Assembly: GCF_003369915.1 (NCBI RefSeq) | Contig: NC_046677.1 | Span: 27,670,913-27,734,912 of the forward strand | Source of the DNA: Drosophila miranda | Taxonomy: Eukaryota > Arthropoda > Insecta > Diptera > Drosophilidae | Direction: 5' to 3' | DNA length: 64,000 bases | In this document: one piece after another, positions 11,671 through 25,090 of the stretch | How positions within the stretch are numbered: the stretch's first letter is position 1 | Layout: every line of letters begins with the position of its first letter | The notes under the pieces: model-generated | Database searches by the model: none | What the model saw: only the letters and a program-made list of their open reading frames with translations | Told to the model about the DNA's origin: nothing | Made by a program: the position numbers and the translations under genes

Positions 11671-13359
11671 GTAAGTGAGGAGGGTTTGGCCATTTCTTCA
11701 GTCCATCATCTAATATATACAGGGTGGCCATTATATAATTTTACTCTATTTTATTTGGTCAATGTTTTTCGCTAGGAATTTACATACATAGTTTTAGGAC
11801 AACCATCAGTTCATATACAGTAGAATTCAATGGTACAATCCAATATGTGCATATGCATATTTTGGACATGAGATGATAAACACATGCGGACATACATCTG
11901 TATGTAAATCACGGTCGCCACACTTGGCGTTGTTTTTTCTGGTTGGCTCCTTTTTGTATCCCACTAGACTAGAGTGTAACTAACTAGAAGGTTGAAGAGA
12001 GAGACCAGATGGATAAGAAGGCAGTGTGAGAGAGGGGATTGTATGAAACATGAATTATTAAAGCTAATCATTTTGGCGATTTTGTAATGAAGGCGTTTTG
12101 CTTTTATTGAATTTTGAATTCTTCATCTGGTAACCGTGATGTGCATAAGTGTTAAAACTCCCTAAATTTCTATGTTCATTAATAATTGCTGCTGCTATGA
12201 TACTTTCTGGTTACTCAACATTTAACACCTGAATCAGTCTGACTTATTAAATAGTTATAGAAATTTAAATATTTGTTGTAATTTCTAATTGCCGTCCATT
12301 GCCTTACATTCTAAGATAACACCTCGACTTTGTGTTGTCTTTTGATAAAGCCGGTCCAGATATTTGTATAAACTATCCCGCGGGTCTCATGTCCGCTATG
12401 TGCGGCTTTATTGTTTATTTTTTGCAATCGAGTTATTGTAGATATTATGTTCGTGTTGCTTCGTAGAAATAATAGCGTACACAAACTGATTATAAAGTCG
12501 ATTAAACTGAGCGGATAAAAAGTATTGGACACCATAGAAACTTTGAACCTCGATAAATGTGTTTTTTGTTGCAGTTGTAGTCTTGGAGAAAGATTGAGAT
12601 TCGGAATGAAAGATAAAAGCGGGATGCCCTTTAAGGAAAGGATAAACGATTTGGCAAGATGACGTAGACTTTTGCGGGTACCGCGAAATACAGTTTAGCT
12701 GCCCAGTCGGCAAAGTGAGATTTTTCCGTATTATGAGCACAATCTAACCTGGAACCTGTTTAATATGTAATAAAAATAATATGCATACGTAATGCACCTA
12801 CATACAGTGGCGAAAAAAGTCTACAAAAGCTCTGTTCGAAGCAGAACGCCGTCAAAATAATATCTATTGTATTATTTTAATAATAAAAATCACGACGTTG
12901 TGATTCTTATAGATAATAAGGCTTTTCTGTAACGCCCCGAAACAAATTGTTTATAATTTTAAGTTCTGCAAAGTCAGTAAGAAGACCTTTCTTTGTTCTT
13001 ATGAAAGTCCTAACAAGCATGGATTGAAGATACAAAGATAATACAAAGATTCCGCGCCATATCTTTTTTTTTTAAATAATACATATTTTGTATGTTGACT
13101 TTTGTGGGCCACTTTGCAAGTATAGCAGTCAACTTATTATTTCGTTTTATAACGCGACTTGCATTACAGTTACTTGATACGATGACACCCTGTGTCGTTA
13201 CTGTTACATTGAGCCATTTATCTTGTTGTGCCTGGCTTCATCAGAATTTTACAAGCCCGCCCGAACACCTCCCACCCCCCACCCACCTTTTTCTTTTTGT
13301 TGGGGGCTGACCCGGGAAATATCTTGCATACATGTGTACGTTACTTATGCATGTGTGTA

Positions 13360-13382
13360 ACACACACACACACACACACACA
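13360..13382. repeat. (AC)n microsatellite
   Basis: A run of about eleven AC units in the crol 5' intron region. Similar short CA/TG runs occur near 11268, 14250, 14640 and 14690. Confidence 0.85.
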
Positions 13383-15490
13383 AACATTCCTACCTCACCA
13401 CAGTTAAAAGTGGCGCCCTTTTCAGTGTCCTTCTCTCCCCCCAGCGCTTTCTTCCTCTCTTTCTCTCTCTCTCGGTCTCTGCAGCCTGGTTCGTTCCCGC
13501 CTCTCAAGATTAGTTCGTAACCGCCCCGCCCTCTCCCTTTCAGCTCTGAATTGTGTTTGCTGAATTATTTGCTCCAAAAAAACAATCAAACAGTAAAAGA
13601 GAGAGAGGAGAAAGAGAGAGAGAGAAAGAGGAGCGCAGTAATAGCTTCGGGAGGGGCCACCATCTCCCAGTCTCCACTCTCCCGCCTGCTGGCTAAGCAG
13701 CCCATAAGCTGTAACTGTAAAGCGCTTAGCAAAAAAAAAAGCGACAACCAGGACCTATGCAAACAGCCCCCGTTCCCCGCTCATGCGCGAGCGCTCTCTC
13801 TTCTGTTTGCTTATTCCCCCTTCCCCCCACTCTACCCATTCTCTCTTATTCTCTTCCTGACCATCTTTAATTCGCAGCTCACTTTTTCTTGCACACACAC
13901 ACACGCACGCACTAACACTTCGAAGCGTTGTCTTTAATCGATTTGTACTTCTTGATATTTACATCACCCCCTCGACTGGCCCACATGACTCTCAGCCCTT
14001 TGACTGTCCTCCTCTACACACTCCTACATAAGCTGGGGCCCTTCGGATCCCCTCTCTCCTTATTCCTATAAGCTGAGCCTATTGGGTCGCCCTCTCGGCC
14101 CTTCGTCCTTCACTTCACACATGACTCCCACTCCCCTTCCCTGCCCACTCCTACATTACTTTCGTAGACCTTCGCATTCTCTCTCTCCCCACCTATCTGT
14201 TTAAATTTGCGTGTGTGCGTGTGTGTGGTGTGTGTTTTCGCTCTCTCTCTCTCCAAAAATGTCTATCAAATGCTTGCATACTCTGATTGGATATCTAAAT
14301 CCTGAATCCATGCCCCCCAGCCCCAAAAGCTAAGGCGAGTCATTCAGCTCGAGCCCCAGCTCTGCTGGAGCCCTGCTGAAGCCCTGCTCCACTCCCTTTT
14401 TTGTGTCCCTTGTGTCATTCGGTTTTGCTGCTTTTTGCCATTTACAATTTATATAAAGTTATTTCTTCTGCTGCTGCGTCCTGCTCCTCTGCCGCCTGCC
14501 GCCTGCCCCATACTTCACTGCTGCTGCCTGTACTGCTACTTCCCCTGCTGCTGCCTGCCTGCTCCTGCTCCTGCGCCCTTCTCTTCCGCTGTCCTGGAGC
14601 AAAACATAGTGGTCTAGATCCAGCTGAGAGGGAATACATATGAATGTGTGTGTGTGAGGGGGAGTATGGGTGCTGTGTGTGTGTGTGTGTGAGGGGGAGT
14701 GACAGAGTATTTGTGTAGCGGTGGGGGGAAGAGTGTGCGGGTTGCGGTTCGCTAATGGGCAATTTATATCACTTTTAATGCCCAGCAGCAAAATCAATAA
14801 AATGCCCAACATCTTTTTACATAAATTAGTCCTGAGTTCAGGAAAACATATCCATATGTATGTATGTATGTGTGTATGGTTTGTATGACGATTGTTTCTC
14901 TGATTGTGTGCGTTTACAGCTCAACTGTACTTGCATAACTCACACGAACACCCAACCACTCACCCGCCCACCCACACACAAAACAAACCCATTCTTACAA
15001 CATTTTCACATCCACTTCTCGGGATTTGTATTTGTGTTGAAGTTTGTGTTCCATTCAAGGGTTAATGCTCGCTCACTCGCTTGCTCTTCCATGCTGCTGC
15101 TGCTGCTCATCTCTGCAGAAATTTGTTTTGTCCCGTTAGGGCCAACAACAACAACAGAAAGTGTTTACTTTGCGACACTGTTAGAATGGTAAGAGAACAC
15201 TGTTAAGGCACTGTTAAACTTGCAGCAGCAGCATCATTGGGCAAGGGGAGAGGATGTACTGTACTGCTTAACAAGCAGTGTGTCCTGGCCTTGGCCCAAG
15301 CAGTCCCGTTTCCAGCGATCCCCATGGGCGCAGTAGATACTGGAATACAAACAATAAAGAAAGCTTCCTTGTTAAACAAAAAAAAAACAGTTACAAACAA
15401 TAAGAATTACCTTTAAACCTTACTTTTGGACCTTCCTTCTTCCCATTCATTTCAACCGATTTAATTTCTATATATTTCCTGCACTTTCAG

Positions 15491-15899
15491 GTGAACGATA
15501 GACTTGGGAACATTGTCCGTGGCAGCAACTGAAGAAGATCATCAACAAACAACAAGAACAACATCAACCACATGGTAATTGCCCCACCAATTCCCCCAGC
15601 CAGCCAGCTCTCGGCAACAGCTCGATTAAGTGACACCTCCACTTCCACTTGCCTTTTTCGTTTGTTGTAGCCACGCTCAGTGAAAGCAGTCGACAGCAGC
15701 AACAACAATATGTAGGCGGCACACAGCAGCAGCAGCAGGTGCAACAGCAACAACAACAACAGAATTCAATTCAAGAAAGATTCAAGAACCAGTAGCACCG
15801 TCCCATCCACAACTATAAGAACACATTGTTTAATACAAAATATACCACACGGAGGAGGAGCAAAGAGAAGGATTTTCAACATCGGAGTCCCGGACAAGC
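15491..15899 (+). other. crol: crol 5' UTR adjoining the first coding exon
   Basis: A CTTTCAG acceptor ends at 15490. Inside there is a possible small intron: donor CATG-GTAATTG at about 15574 and acceptor TTGTTGTAG at 15672. The leader after that is CAA/CAG-rich and short of ATGs before the start at 15900. Confidence 0.45.
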
Positions 15900-18047
15900 A
15901 TGCAGCACGTGAGCGCTGCCAGCTCGGTGCCATCAGTTGTAGCCCCGGTCGTGACCACTGGTGGAACCACCATCACCCTCGGCGGACCGCCGCCCTTGCC
16001 TAAATCTGAGAACAAAGAGGATGGCAAACCGCCGCACGGCATAGAAATGTACAAGGTGAACATTGAGGATATCTCCCAGCTGTTTACATACCACGAGGTC
16101 TTTGGAAAGATCCACGGCGATGTGGTCAATCATCAGCTGGCGGCGGCGCATGGCGGACAACTGCCGCCGCCACCACCCCTGCCACCGCAGACGCATGCCG
16201 TGAGTGCAGCGGCAGCAGCGGCTGCAGCATCCACCAATAATGCCGCTGTGGCGGCTGTAATGGCATCAGCGAATGCTGCTGCAGCAGCAGCGGCGGCCGC
16301 CTCGGCGGCGGGAGGCAACGGCCTGCCGGTGGCGACGAGCTCCGGCGGCCAGCAGGGCAGCGCTACGGTGACCACGACCAGTTCGACGGCGAGCAGTGGC
16401 AGCGGCAACAGCGGTAGCGGGGGCACCACAACCACGGCGGGTGAGTTGCTTATGCCTAAAATGGAGGGCGGCATTCATGGCGTGGACGGGCAGTCGACCG
16501 TGGCGCTGGCCCCAGACGGGACGCCCATTGCGACGGGGACCCATGTGTGCGACATTTGTGGCAAGATGTTCCAGTTTCGGTATCAGCTGATCGTGCACCG
16601 TCGCTACCACAGCGAACGCAAGCCGTTCATGTGTCAGGTGTGCGGACAGGGTTTCACCACGTCGCAGGACCTGACACGCCATGGGAAGATCCACATCGGT
16701 GGCCCCATGTTCACCTGCATCGTGTGCTTCAATGTGTTTGCCAACAACACCAGTCTGGAGCGGCATATGAAACGTCATTCCACGGACAAGCCATTCGCCT
16801 GCACCATTTGCCAAAAGACCTTTGCCCGCAAAGAGCATCTGGACAATCACTTTCGCTCGCACACGGGCGAAACGCCCTTCCGTTGCCAGTACTGCGCCAA
16901 GACGTTCACGCGCAAGGAGCATATGGTTAACCATGTGCGCAAACACACGGGTGAGACGCCACATCGTTGCGATATTTGTAAGAAGTCCTTTACGCGCAAG
17001 GAACACTATGTTAACCACTACATGTGGCACACTGGTGAGTGTGATTGATTGGTGGGGGCGGACAATGCGAGCGGCGAGCGCCAAAAAGACCAAATACCAA
17101 ATACCATAAAAAAACAAGCCAAATACCAAATACCAAACCAAACCAAATACCGAATACCAACAAAAACCATACCGATCAAAATATCAATTCAATTCAAATA
17201 TCGAATATCAAAAATATCGAGTTCAGAGCCAAGTCAAAAGTCAAATCCAGTTCGAAATTATATCCAATCCATATATCTATATAGAGTACAAGAACTACAA
17301 CAGCCATCACCACATCACACCAACCAAGAACCAATCTATCAATATATGTATCAATATATCAACCAATCAACCAGCCAACCAATACCAATCTTGCAACATG
17401 CACCGTCAAAATTCAAATATTAAACAATCAATAGCTTCATCGTGCGTCCTCCGTCTGTCGTCCTCCTTAGACTCTTTCTCTCTCTAATATCTCTATCGCC
17501 CATCGCTTGTGCTTTGTCTTCCTTTGAGCCCAGCCTCCCAGCTTCCTACTCTCCTCCTTATCACAGTCCTCCACTGAATGTACTCACTAACGCTTCAGCT
17601 AGATGTACGGCGGTTCCCTGTTCCCTGTCCCAGGGGCAGCAGGATCGTCCGTACATTATCCTGCAAACAAATATATATATAAACCTCACGCTCACTCGCT
17701 CATACCGCTCATAACATTATCCTTAAACCCCCACCAAATCATATCTCCATCACACAATCCCCAAAACACCAACAAAAACAACAACCAAGAACACAACCAC
17801 ATTCCTGTGCTCTGTTTCTGCAATCCATCCTGCATTCCACACACCGATCTTTATTTTATGATCCACTCCTCTCCACTGATCCACTGATTCCATTGATCTG
17901 CACTCCCAATACATTCCACTCTACACCATTGAAATCGACTCCTGATCTCCACTCTCCACTCCATTGATTCTCCACTTTACTGATTCCTCCACTCCATTGA
18001 ATCTCCTGTTCCTCTCCTGCTCTCCTGATTGATGCCTGTGTAACTAC

Positions 18048-18084
<37 letters not shown>

Positions 18085-21000
18085 GCTGTCAAACAGGGTG
18101 CCCAATGTAAATTAATAAAAAAAAAGAATAAAGTTCGTTGTTGCTGCTTGTCGATTGCCAACGTCTCTGTGTAACTGCGACATTGGTACACACATACAAA
18201 TCCACACATACACACACACGCGCGCAATTGGAGACAATTTCTCACACACAGACACACACATGAACACAAAGCTTTTATAAATACATATATGTACATACAT
18301 ATAGGGCCTCTGTAACAGTTCAGGAGGCTTTTCTTCGCAAAAAATATCAACTCAAGAAAAGAGAAAGAACTTCACGTTCGAAAAAAAACCAAAAGCATCC
18401 TGAAGATCAGCATAGAGTAGAAACAGAGTTGACAGGCACACATCCCACACACATCCACAACACATGCCAACACATCCAGACATCCACACATCCACACACC
18501 ACACACCACACACCACACACCATACATATATTGCATATCCACAAAAGACCACCACGCCCACGTCCATATGCCCGAATCGCCAGCAGAGCCTCCGTTCGCT
18601 TCGTTCGAACCCAACGAAAGCCACGGCGCCAGTTTCACACACCACCACACATTTAGTAGTAGCGGTGCGGGGCGGGAGGGGGGTATACCAAAATTTTACT
18701 TTTTTCTATGATTATTAAATGTTTATTTGCAAAAAGTTCAAAAACGTAATACAAAATCTAACGAATTGAAACCTTAGAAGAATACTCGTTATACCACTGT
18801 TCCATTAGAAGCACATTCACATTCCCAGATTCCCACGTTCACGAGTGAATGGCAATAATTTTTCTGTTTTCAAGAATTACAATATTCCTCCTGAAATCGC
18901 ATTACAGCTACTGGTTGTATTTGTATCCCAAAATATTTGAAATTTCCAATCTATATTAATCTAAAAAATGTTTATATTTTAAATGCTGTTGAAAATGGCT
19001 TCCTTTTGGGATTTCATCAACTAAAAATTCAGATTTTCTAGTCTCTAGTATCCATTCGCTTATGGGAAATTTTACAGCTTCAGAATGTGGAACGCTAGTG
19101 GAACAGGGGTATATGTAAGAGAAAAGAGAACAAACAAGAAGGAAAGAAAGAAAGAATTTTTTGTGTAACAGAAAAGTGCTTGCTGATAAAAGAAGCAAAC
19201 CCAATACCCTATACGTTTCTATTCTGTTACCCCAATAACCACAGGTCAAACACCGCATCAGTGCGACGTATGCGGAAAGAAATACACGCGCAAGGAGCAT
19301 CTAGCAAATCATATGCGATCGCACACCAACGAGACGCCGTTCCGTTGCGAGATCTGTGGCAAGAGCTTTAGCCGCAAGGAGCACTTCACCAATCACATAC
19401 TCTGGCATACAGGTAAAGAGACAAACCAAAGAACCGAACCACACCACACACCACACCACACGCTAGCTCCTAGAACCTTGATTCCCGATATCCCCCCTTA
19501 TATACATATGTAGCTGCTAAAGGTTCAACTCTGTAAACAAAAATAAAATATAAACACCATACGCTTTGACACGCAAACAAACACACAGAAGTCGACGGCG
19601 CACGATTGGTGCACGAGCAGCAGCGATAACGAACTCTCAAATTAGGGATGGGGTGAAAAGAAAAGAAGGCGATTAACCGATTCGATTCGATTCGATTACC
19701 GATTACACCACATATCCTTGATCATATTTACAGGATGTATAAGAGGTATAATATTGTATCTTGTCATGCCACATGCCACATGCTACAGCCACACACACAC
19801 ATATACACATTCTTCTCCCCCATCGCCAAGGAGATGTGACGTGTATCGTACTGCACTGCCATGCACCCGTCTGTGCCATGACCAGCCCTGCCTCCGCCCT
19901 GACTTGAGGGTTAATGATGAATGATTACTAATCTCTAAACATTTTCTTGATATCTCCTCACACTTTTGCCACGCAAGCAGGCGAGACGCCGCATCGGTGC
20001 GACTTCTGCTCCAAGACGTTTACGCGCAAGGAGCATTTGTTAAATCACGTGCGCCAGCACACGGGAGAGTCGCCTCATCGCTGCTCCTACTGCATGAAGA
20101 CGTTCACGCGCAAGGAGCATCTGGTCAATCACATACGCCAGCACACGGGTGAGACACCGTTCAAGTGCACGTACTGCACGAAAGCGTTCACGCGCAAAGA
20201 TCACATGGTTAATCATGTACGGCAACATACAGGCGAATCGCCGCACAAGTGCACATACTGCACCAAGACGTTCACGCGCAAGGAGCACCTAACGAACCAT
20301 GTGCGTCAGCACACGGGCGACTCGCCGCACCGTTGCTCCTACTGCAAGAAGACATTCACACGGAAGGAGCACCTGACGAATCATGTGCGCCTGCATACGG
20401 GCGACTCGCCGCACAAGTGCGAGTACTGCCAGAAGACGTTCACACGGAAGGAGCACCTCAACAACCATATGCGCCAGCACTCAAGCGACAATCCGCATTG
20501 CTGCAACGTTTGCAACAAGCCGTTCACCCGCAAGGAGCATCTGATCAATCACATGTCACGCTGTCACACCGGCGATCGACCCTTCACCTGCGAGACATGC
20601 GGCAAGTCCTTCCCCCTCAAGGGCAACCTGCTCTTCCATCAGCGCAGCCACACCAAGGGCCAGGAGATGGAGCGTCCGTTCTCCTGCGAGAAGTGCCCCA
20701 AGAACTTTATCTGCAAAGGTGAGTGGTGCGCCTATGCCGCCCAAAAGTGTGTGAGCACGCGAGACGTGGCGTCAGCATAGTGTCCCCAGCCCCAGCCGTA
20801 CATCCACAGCCCTGCCCTAGTCCCCAGTGTCCTACCTCCCACAGTTCCCTCACAAACGAAAAAAAACAAGGCAGTGGCCAGTGGTGGGGGTCGTTTCCAC
20901 AGTTCTAAGGGTTGAGATCGGTACCATCTCCCCTGTTGCCGCCGCATGGCCGCTCTGTGGAAGCGATCCCCCGGCTGCAGTAATCGTAACACAGAAAAAC

Positions 21001-22007
21001 AAACAGAAAATCAAAAATGAATAAAACGAGAGCCCAATAGCCGTTTTCGAAATTCAAGATCCTCGCAGATCACAGATCTTCATGTCGCTTCCATTGTCCG
21101 TTTCGCAGGTCACTTGGTCTCGCACATGCGCTCCCATTCGGGCGAGAAACCACACGCGTGCACTCTGTGCAGCAAGGCTTTCGTCGAGCGCGGCAATTTG
21201 AAGCGCCACATGAAGATGAATCACCCGGATGCTATGATGCCGCCACCACCCGTGCATCCGCATCCGCAAATACCGGCTGGTGTGCTGACGCAAGTCAAGC
21301 AGGAAGTGAAACCGATCATAAGTGAGTCGGCATACACGACTGCGCTAGCGCAAGCGAGTCCCAATGTGCCCAACTTATTCGGTTCTCCTACCGTTTCAGT
21401 TCCTCACCACTCGTCGACCACGATGCACACCATCCAGCAGATCACGGCCGGTGCCGCGAGCGGCGCGGGTGCGGTCCAACTGACGCCGGGTCTGGTGCCG
21501 CTGGTCACCTCGACGCTGATTTCGCATAACGCTGCCGCCCAGCAGCAGTCGCAGAAGCAGCAGGCCGCTCAGCAACAGGCTGCCGCTGCAGCGGCTGCCC
21601 AACAGCAGGCAGCCGCCCAGCAGCAGGCGGCGGCGGCGGCGGCCCATCAGCAGCACCAGCAACAGGTGGCGGCTCAGCATCAGCAGCAGGCAGTGGCCGC
21701 CCATCAGCAACAGCAGCAGCAGCTCCAACAGCAGCAGCAACTGCTGCAGCTCTCGATTCAGCAGGCTGCCCATCACCATCAGCAGCAGGAGCAGCACCGT
21801 CAGCAGCAGCATCAACAGCAGCAGCAGCAACACCATCAGCAGCAGCAGCAGGGCCACCCGCAGGCGCCCCCACCGCCGCAGCAGCAGCAGCAGCCACCGC
21901 CACAGGTGCCTATCGCCTTGATCAGCGATCCCAGTGCCCTCGCCCGTGCTGCCATGCAGCTGCAGCATTTGCCGGCCAATGTCGAACAGCATCCGGTGGT
22001 TTACTAA
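15900..22007 (+). CDS. crol: Crooked legs, 18-finger C2H2 zinc-finger transcription factor
   Basis: Crol is an ecdysone-responsive nuclear regulator needed for leg morphogenesis and wing cell proliferation and adhesion. Exons are 15900-17034, 19245-19412, 19981-20718 and 21109-22007, all joined in phase 1. An in-frame intron, 21322-21399, lies inside the last exon. The full read gives 979 aa; removing that intron gives 953 aa and restores the KPIIIPHHS join I recall from D. melanogaster. The N-terminus (MQHVSAASSV) and the Ala/Gly/Thr-rich linker match remembered Crol. Eighteen C2H2 fingers follow: six in exon 1, two in exon 2, eight and a half in exon 3, and the rest in exon 4. Fingers 4-15 share an almost identical RKEHLxNH helix. 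The C-terminus is a long Gln/Ala/His-rich tract ending QHPVVY. Start chosen as the first ATG after the leader. Identity is close to certain. Confidence 0.95.
17035..19244 (+). other. crol: crol intron 1 of the coding region
   Basis: 2.2 kb between a GTGAGT donor and an AACCACAG acceptor. It holds low-complexity DNA: AATACC-type repeats (about 17090-17165), CACTCC/GATTCC-type repeats (about 17860-18010), a long (CT)n run (18050-18078) and CACAC repeats (about 18430-18530). Reading past the donor adds only ECD before a stop, so retention or early polyadenylation would give a six-finger protein. Confidence 0.7.
18050..18078. repeat. (CT)n microsatellite
   Basis: About fourteen uninterrupted CT units within a crol intron. 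Confidence 0.9.
19413..19980 (+). other. crol: crol coding intron 2
   Basis: 568 bp with donor GTAAAG and acceptor ACGCAAGCAG. Contains a CGATT-rich run at about 19675-19705. Nothing else is seen. Confidence 0.75.
20719..21108 (+). other. crol: crol coding intron 3
   Basis: 390 bp with donor GTGAGT and acceptor TTTCGCAG. It interrupts finger 17 after the second pair of cysteines, between CKG and HLVSH. No other feature is seen in it. Confidence 0.8.
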
Positions 22008-25000
22008 CAGTAGCCCCCCCTCCTGCACGGCTATGCTCCCACCACAGCCCACAGTACCAGCAGCAGCAGCACCACCACCTCAACACTAACCACAACGTCG
22101 ACGGCGGCGTGGTGAGAGCTGAAGCAATCAGCATCATTGATCCGCACCCCCCATCCCATATAAGCAGCTAGTTATACAATAGTTTTTAACAGCGCGCTGG
22201 TTACGCGTACGCGTAGATTACAGAACAACAGGACGCTGTATCCTGTATTCCTGCAGTCTTCCTTCTCTCTTTCGTCTCTAACTTTCCCGCCAATCCTATA
22301 TTCAATACGTCATCCACACCTTCGTCTGCTTCCGCCGCCAGCTTTAACGTGCAATACGAATCATCTCATAGTTTGTTCTCGCCCCTTGGTCTCTATCTCT
22401 CTCTCTGTGTATCTTTAATGCTTTGGGCGCTTAGCGTCCATTTTATTCCACGTGTTTTCAACATTTCTGAAATGTGTGCAAGGCGGCGGTTTGCGCGATT
22501 TTGTTGTCAGGATGGTGTTTGGTATTAGGAGAGGGGTTTTCCATTTAGCTGTGCTAAATCTATCCATCGGACTTCACTTTTTTCCCACTTTTTGTGAAAC
22601 CTTTCACCTGGAGAGTTTGTCTGTAACCAGCAGCAGAAGCGCGCCTCATCATGTATTTTATATTGTGTTTCGACTAAGTTATGATTATATTCATATAGAG
22701 AGCGACATTCATAGAAGCATCCTCATCAAACGTAACCATATGCAGATACACATACTATACATATAATTATCTTATGTATAAATTATAGTTTGTAAATAAC
22801 ACGCATCAGAATCCTTGGAAATCGATCGAAAATCTACAATCACACATGTATTAGTTTTGCATTTTCCAAGGCGAGAGAATCATATATGTAACACACACTT
22901 TCATCGTATATACATATATATATATACATATATTATTAAAACCCCCGCAGTGGATATGCGGGGGCCCCTAAAACCCCAGTTTTAATATCATTAATAACCC
23001 TCTGCTGATGATTTTGAGGATGAATGATGAGATAAGACGCATATTGAGCGTACGATTACGATATACATATACAGAAATATGACGAGGAAAGTCTAGGGAT
23101 AAGTCAAAAGCAACAAAAACTAATGAGAGAAAGAGAAAAGAATAAGGAAAACAACAAATTATTATATTTAATGTTAGTTGAACTACTAAAAGTAATAATT
23201 GAGGAGGCAGGATGGATAATGATAAGATTGAGTACGAGATGAGGATCGTACGGCAGTGGACGATAGAGCGGATGAGAAAAATGGAGGATCTGTAGATCGA
23301 AATAGATTTTAGTTGGGCGTGTGCCGCCCGCTATCATTATGATTAAAATTACGATTACAATTACGATTATGATATATGAATACTAAAACCTATAACAACA
23401 AGTTATTACCCCACTATTAAAGTTAACAAAAACCACAACCACAGTCCCCGAAAGAAAAAAACAACCAACAACCCATACCCCCGCATACATATATACATCT
23501 ATAGTATATATGAATATGACGACTAGGCACAACTCTAAAATTATAATTAATTATAACCCTATAAACTGTGCTTATGTTGAAAACAGTTGAAAAACAACCA
23601 CACAACAAGAACACGTTGAAACGAAAGCGAAAACAAAGCGAAACGATAATGAAGAACGCCCCAAGCGCCACAAGCAAAACAACATATCTGCTTTAAATTT
23701 TACAAAAACAACAAAAAAACAATATGAAAAATCGAAAAAAAAAATATATATACAAATACAAAACTATTATTAAAGATGAGTCAACATTTTAATTATTTCA
23801 AGAAGAAACACCCCACACAAACACACACACACACATTATGCTTCCTTTTAAATGCAACATTTTATACATTTAATTTTTTTAATGGATTAAATGCTTGACA
23901 TACAATTTTAATATAATTTAAAAATCTGTAATTGTACCACAAATAAACGGCAAATCTAACACTGTTTGTTTGACGACATTTTAAGATGCAATTTCGTTTT
24001 ATTTAATTGTTTAATTTTTAAAAATAATTTAAATACCGAATATCGACAGACAGCAAAGTGAGAGTTTTTTAAATACACTAAGAATGCAGGGAACAATTGA
24101 AAATTGTAACAAACAAAAAATTAACAAATCATTTCATCATATGCAAGATGTTCTAAGCTTAGTTTTAGTGCGAGACTTTTATTTTGAAAGATTTTAGTTT
24201 GTCACTTTTGGAATTAGATGATTTTGGCTACAGTATAAACCCACTTAAACACACACACACACACAGTGACACTCGTATGTATTGATGTAGTCGTTTATGC
24301 GTGTTAGTTTTTGGTGTTTTTTAAATTTCTGGTGATGTGTATAGAGCGCAGTTTTGAGAATGCATATAGAGTATATAAATACATATATATTGTACGATTA
24401 TTAACTAATGATATAACGTGTAGCAAGCGAAGGCAATTTTAAGTACCAACCAGAAGAAATTCTATTGTGTGGCAATATTAAAAACGAATGAAATGGCAAA
24501 CATTAAGATTTATTTGTAAGTTGCGTAGTGAATAAACGTGAGAATAGTAATAGGTGTATGCCTCTCTATCACCCCAAACAAACATAAACACTCTCGAACA
24601 TATTGATTATTAACAATTAACCGGCAAAGTGCTGTAAATGTTTCCTAAACGCAGCGGGAAGTCTTGGGAAGAGGAAAGAGGAAAAAAGGAGATTTGAGAA
24701 AGAAAGCATACGCTTGGAATGCCCCCATAAATTAACATACAATTTAGAAGCAACAAACAAACAGTAACAATACTAAATAGAAACAATAATGTACTATAAA
24801 TCAGATACAATACAACACTATATATACCTAACAACATATGCCTATACGACAGAAATTGGACAACAAATGAAATGCATATATATATATATATATATATATA
24901 CGAATATATATTATATATAGAATATATATTGTACAAGTTACGAGTAAAATGTAATTAAAATTGATGACGTAGTAAGCACTAAACAAAAAAGTAATAAAAA

Positions 25001-25090
25001 AGCAGCAAACAACGCGCAGCATAAGCATACAAAAAAAAACAACCAACTAAAAAATTATTAAAAATAAAGAAATTTAAATTTTCAGAGTTC
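22008..25090 (+). other. crol: crol 3' UTR
   Basis: About 3 kb of AT-rich DNA without coding potential, containing several AATAAA signals (near 23942 and 24531, and at 25063-25068). A dinucleotide (TA)n run lies at about 24877-24901. I place the distal end at the last signal because the following DNA changes character. A long 3' UTR with several polyadenylation sites is inferred, not shown. Confidence 0.5.
25063..25068 (+). terminator. crol: Distal poly(A) signal of crol
   Basis: AATAAA near the end of the AT-rich 3' region. Alternative upstream signals exist, so which one is used is uncertain. Confidence 0.4.

Larger units (their letters stand above)
8351..15490 (+). other. crol: crol 5' non-coding exons and introns
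   Basis: No protein-coding exon is seen in these ~7 kb. The DNA is rich in CA/TG, CT and Gln-codon-like simple repeats and has several donor-like sites (for example GGGTACGTAC at about 8639, and ATGGTAAGAG at about 15188). In D. melanogaster crol has a long multi-exon 5' UTR with more than one promoter, which fits this layout. The region 12000-13100 is AT-rich; I see nothing identifiable in it except a possible transposon end near 12800. Confidence 0.45.

Noticed and set aside
12311-12740. Two overlapping minus-strand frames and a short plus frame near 12335
   Set aside because: AT-rich, no motif, no splice sites with consistent phase, within crol 5' intronic DNA.
16133-17141. Long minus-strand open frames opposite crol exon 1
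   Set aside because: They mirror the finger repeats and Ala-rich codons of the real plus-strand protein; no splice or promoter support.
21505-22052. Minus-strand Leu- or Ala-rich frames opposite the crol C-terminus
   Set aside because: Shadows of the CAG-rich Gln/Ala tract.
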